Shown: in pieces, positions 45,101-45,690 of the stretch
Layout: each line of letters begins with the position of its first letter
How positions within the stretch are numbered: position 1 is the stretch's first letter
Assembly (NCBI GenBank): GCA_016218155.1
Contig: JACREQ010000093.1
Coordinates: 1 to 45,690 of the forward strand
Length of the DNA: 45,690 nt
Direction of reading: 5' to 3'
From: Bacteroidia bacterium
GTDB lineage: Bacteria > Bacteroidota > Bacteroidia > Bacteroidales > GWA2-32-17
Position numbers and translations under genes: made by a program
Notes under the pieces: model-generated
Told to the model about the DNA's origin: nothing
The model's database searches: none
Seen by the model: only the letters and a program-made list of their open reading frames with translations

Positions 45101-45690
45101 AACGACTTTGAATCGGCTAATATCGAATTTGTAGAATTTTGGTTAATGGATCCTTTTGTTTACGATACATTACACACTGGAGGTAATCTTTATTTTAACC
45201 TTGGAGACATTTCTGAAGATGTTCTGCGCGATGGTAGAAAATCATTTGAAAACGGATTACCAACTACGTCAACAGTAGCTTTAGTTGACACAACATTCTG
45301 GGGAAGAGTTCCGGTTATTCAGTCTGTTGTTAACGCATTTGATAATCAGGTTGACTCCAGACCATTTCAGGATGTTGGACTTGATGGACTTTCAAATGTA
45401 TCCGAAAATTCATTTTTCAGAGGCTCCAATCCATTGTCACCGATAGGGTATGTAGCCTATCTTGATTCTATGGAACTAAAATATCCAGGCTCTGTTGCAT
45501 TGCAAAATGCACTGAATGACCCTTCAAGCGACGACTACCATTTTTATAGAGGAAGTGATTACGACCAACAAGCATATTTCGGTATTCTTGATAGATATAA
45601 GAATTACAATGGTGTAGAAAAAAACAGTTTGCCAACTGAACTTTCTCCTGAAAGTTATCCCAATGCATCTACCACTCAACCTAACACAGA
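42161..45690 (+). CDS. sprA: SprA, type IX secretion outer-membrane translocon (3' end outside window)
   Basis: 1176 codons are visible and the frame is open to the right edge. The start is TTG at 42161: an in-frame stop lies at 42152-42154, only GAA GAA separate them, and the TTG gives a signal peptide (KSVFINIVFFAALASVWPF). The first ATG (42229) would remove it. Recognisable SprA segments: YLHKPANITTNTEYDPET, ESMSFEDYQKEDF, RNYWRQRFKGEN, KLKLSTSYNTEASFEFENK and, near the edge, LSPESYPNASTTQPNT. SprA is the very large beta-barrel through which type IX cargo, such as the adhesin at the left of this window, crosses the outer membrane. Confidence 0.95.
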   Translation, partial: MKSVFINIVFFAALASVWPFVMLSPVTKKHNPLNTEIYSAPPDTGKKDTTVILPFPFNDQGNKSGTNEGYESGMYLHKPANITTNTEYDPETNEYQINENIGNLKYRSPESMSFEDYQKEDFNRAVRNYWRQRFKGENFDNQKPLVPQIRVPGDIFNTIFGSSTIDIKPQGSAELIFGLNTQRTDNPQLPVKQRKVTTFDFQEKIQMNVTGQIGDKLKLSTSYNTEASFEFENKMKLAYEGKDDEIIRKIEAGNVSLPLTGSLINGSYSLFGIKTELQFGKLTVTNIFSQQKGKSQVVEVQGGAQISNFEVYADQYEANRHFFLGQYFYDNYDNFLANLPLINSGINISRIEVWVTNKSGNYTDARNVVAFTDLGEGMGTDGIPNIYSQNVSLTPGYQYPYPADTINSLNHVEGTYPDIRTLSSVTSALNGIFTPGTDYNATESMRMLSPSEYTIYPTLGYISLNSALNSDEVLAVAYEYTVGGRNFKVGEFSNTIASPNALILKLIKGTSLTPQNPMWDLMMKNIYSIGAYQVNSEDFKLDVMYQNDKTGTAITWVPVGVLDRIPLIQVLNLDRLNSQLDPYSDNRFDFIDKVTINSSNGRVIFPVKEPFGSYLYDKMVANDPTQATLAEQYSYKELYDSTQSKARQIAEKNKFFMKGSYKSASGSDIALNAMNIPQGSVKVTAGGQILVENQDYTVDYTLGRVKIINQGLLQSGTPIKISLESQSLFNIQSKTLMGMHLNYQVNKDFSVGGTILNLTERPLTQKVGIGDEPISNTIWGIDGTYRTESRFLTKLVDKLPFLETKAPSNFMVTGEFAHLIPGHSKAIAKTGISYIDDFEGSKSSIDLRSVGSWVLASTPQGQTGLFPEGNAVNDLSFGFNRAKTAWYVIDPSVFYRSSSVTPSNLGNDLKNHLTREVYEKEIWPNKQQQNGVPSYIPILNFAYYPEEKGPYNYDYLNISTDGKLLNPTKRWGGIMRRIESNDFESANIEFVEFWLMDPFVYDTLHTGGNLYFNLGDISEDVLRDGRKSFENGLPTTSTVALVDTTFWGRVPVIQSVVNAFDNQVDSRPFQDVGLDGLSNVSENSFFRGSNPLSPIGYVAYLDSMELKYPGSVALQNALNDPSSDDYHFYRGSDYDQQAYFGILDRYKNYNGVEKNSLPTELSPESYPNASTTQPNT

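Overview
The window looks like a chromosome segment of a low-GC member of the Bacteroidota. By eye roughly a third of bases are G or C. The phylum is indicated by type IX secretion and gliding genes (a PorP/SprF-like protein, SprA, and C-terminal sorting domains of both type A and type B), TAnnTTTG promoter boxes, a SusB-like GH97 glycosidase, a DUF4296 lipoprotein, DUF1573, and few Shine-Dalgarno sites. I cannot place it below phylum level.

Left part (1-21.6 kb). It opens inside a giant secreted adhesin made of identical Ig/PKD-like repeats and about 22 SprB-type repeats. Behind it in the same direction lie a PorP/SprF-like outer-membrane protein, a DUF4296 lipoprotein and an amidohydrolase. 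Next come a membrane zinc peptidase (opposite strand), an OB-fold-like lipoprotein, a PepSY-type membrane protein, a sorting-domain secreted protein, an S41 protease with dCMP deaminase, a GH97 glycosidase, and a row of unrecognised exported proteins including two tandem paralogues.

Middle (21,672-35,077). This is an integrated element of about 13.4 kb sitting in the 3' end of tRNA-Leu(CAA). A 14-bp copy of the tRNA end, GTACCCGGAGCCGG, lies at both borders. The left end carries a tyrosine recombinase, two small excisionase-like HTH proteins and a probable replication initiator followed by a perfect 22-bp inverted repeat. The cargo looks like a defence island: a HEPN-domain protein with a small partner, an SH3b membrane protein behind a strongly structured leader, a SIR2-APAZ plus short Argonaute pair (SPARSA type), and a three-gene operon of radical SAM/SPASM-like protein, HD-domain protein and DUF2284 cysteine-rich protein. 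I recognise that last combination from no described system, and it is the best candidate for something new. The tRNA's original terminator now seems stranded at 21,627-21,657, while the element supplies a replacement next to the tRNA.

Right part (35.1-45.7 kb). Housekeeping genes follow: an aminotransferase with a DUF1573 protein, valS, a small lipoprotein, pdxA, ruvA, and the first 1176 codons of sprA, which starts at TTG and runs off the window.
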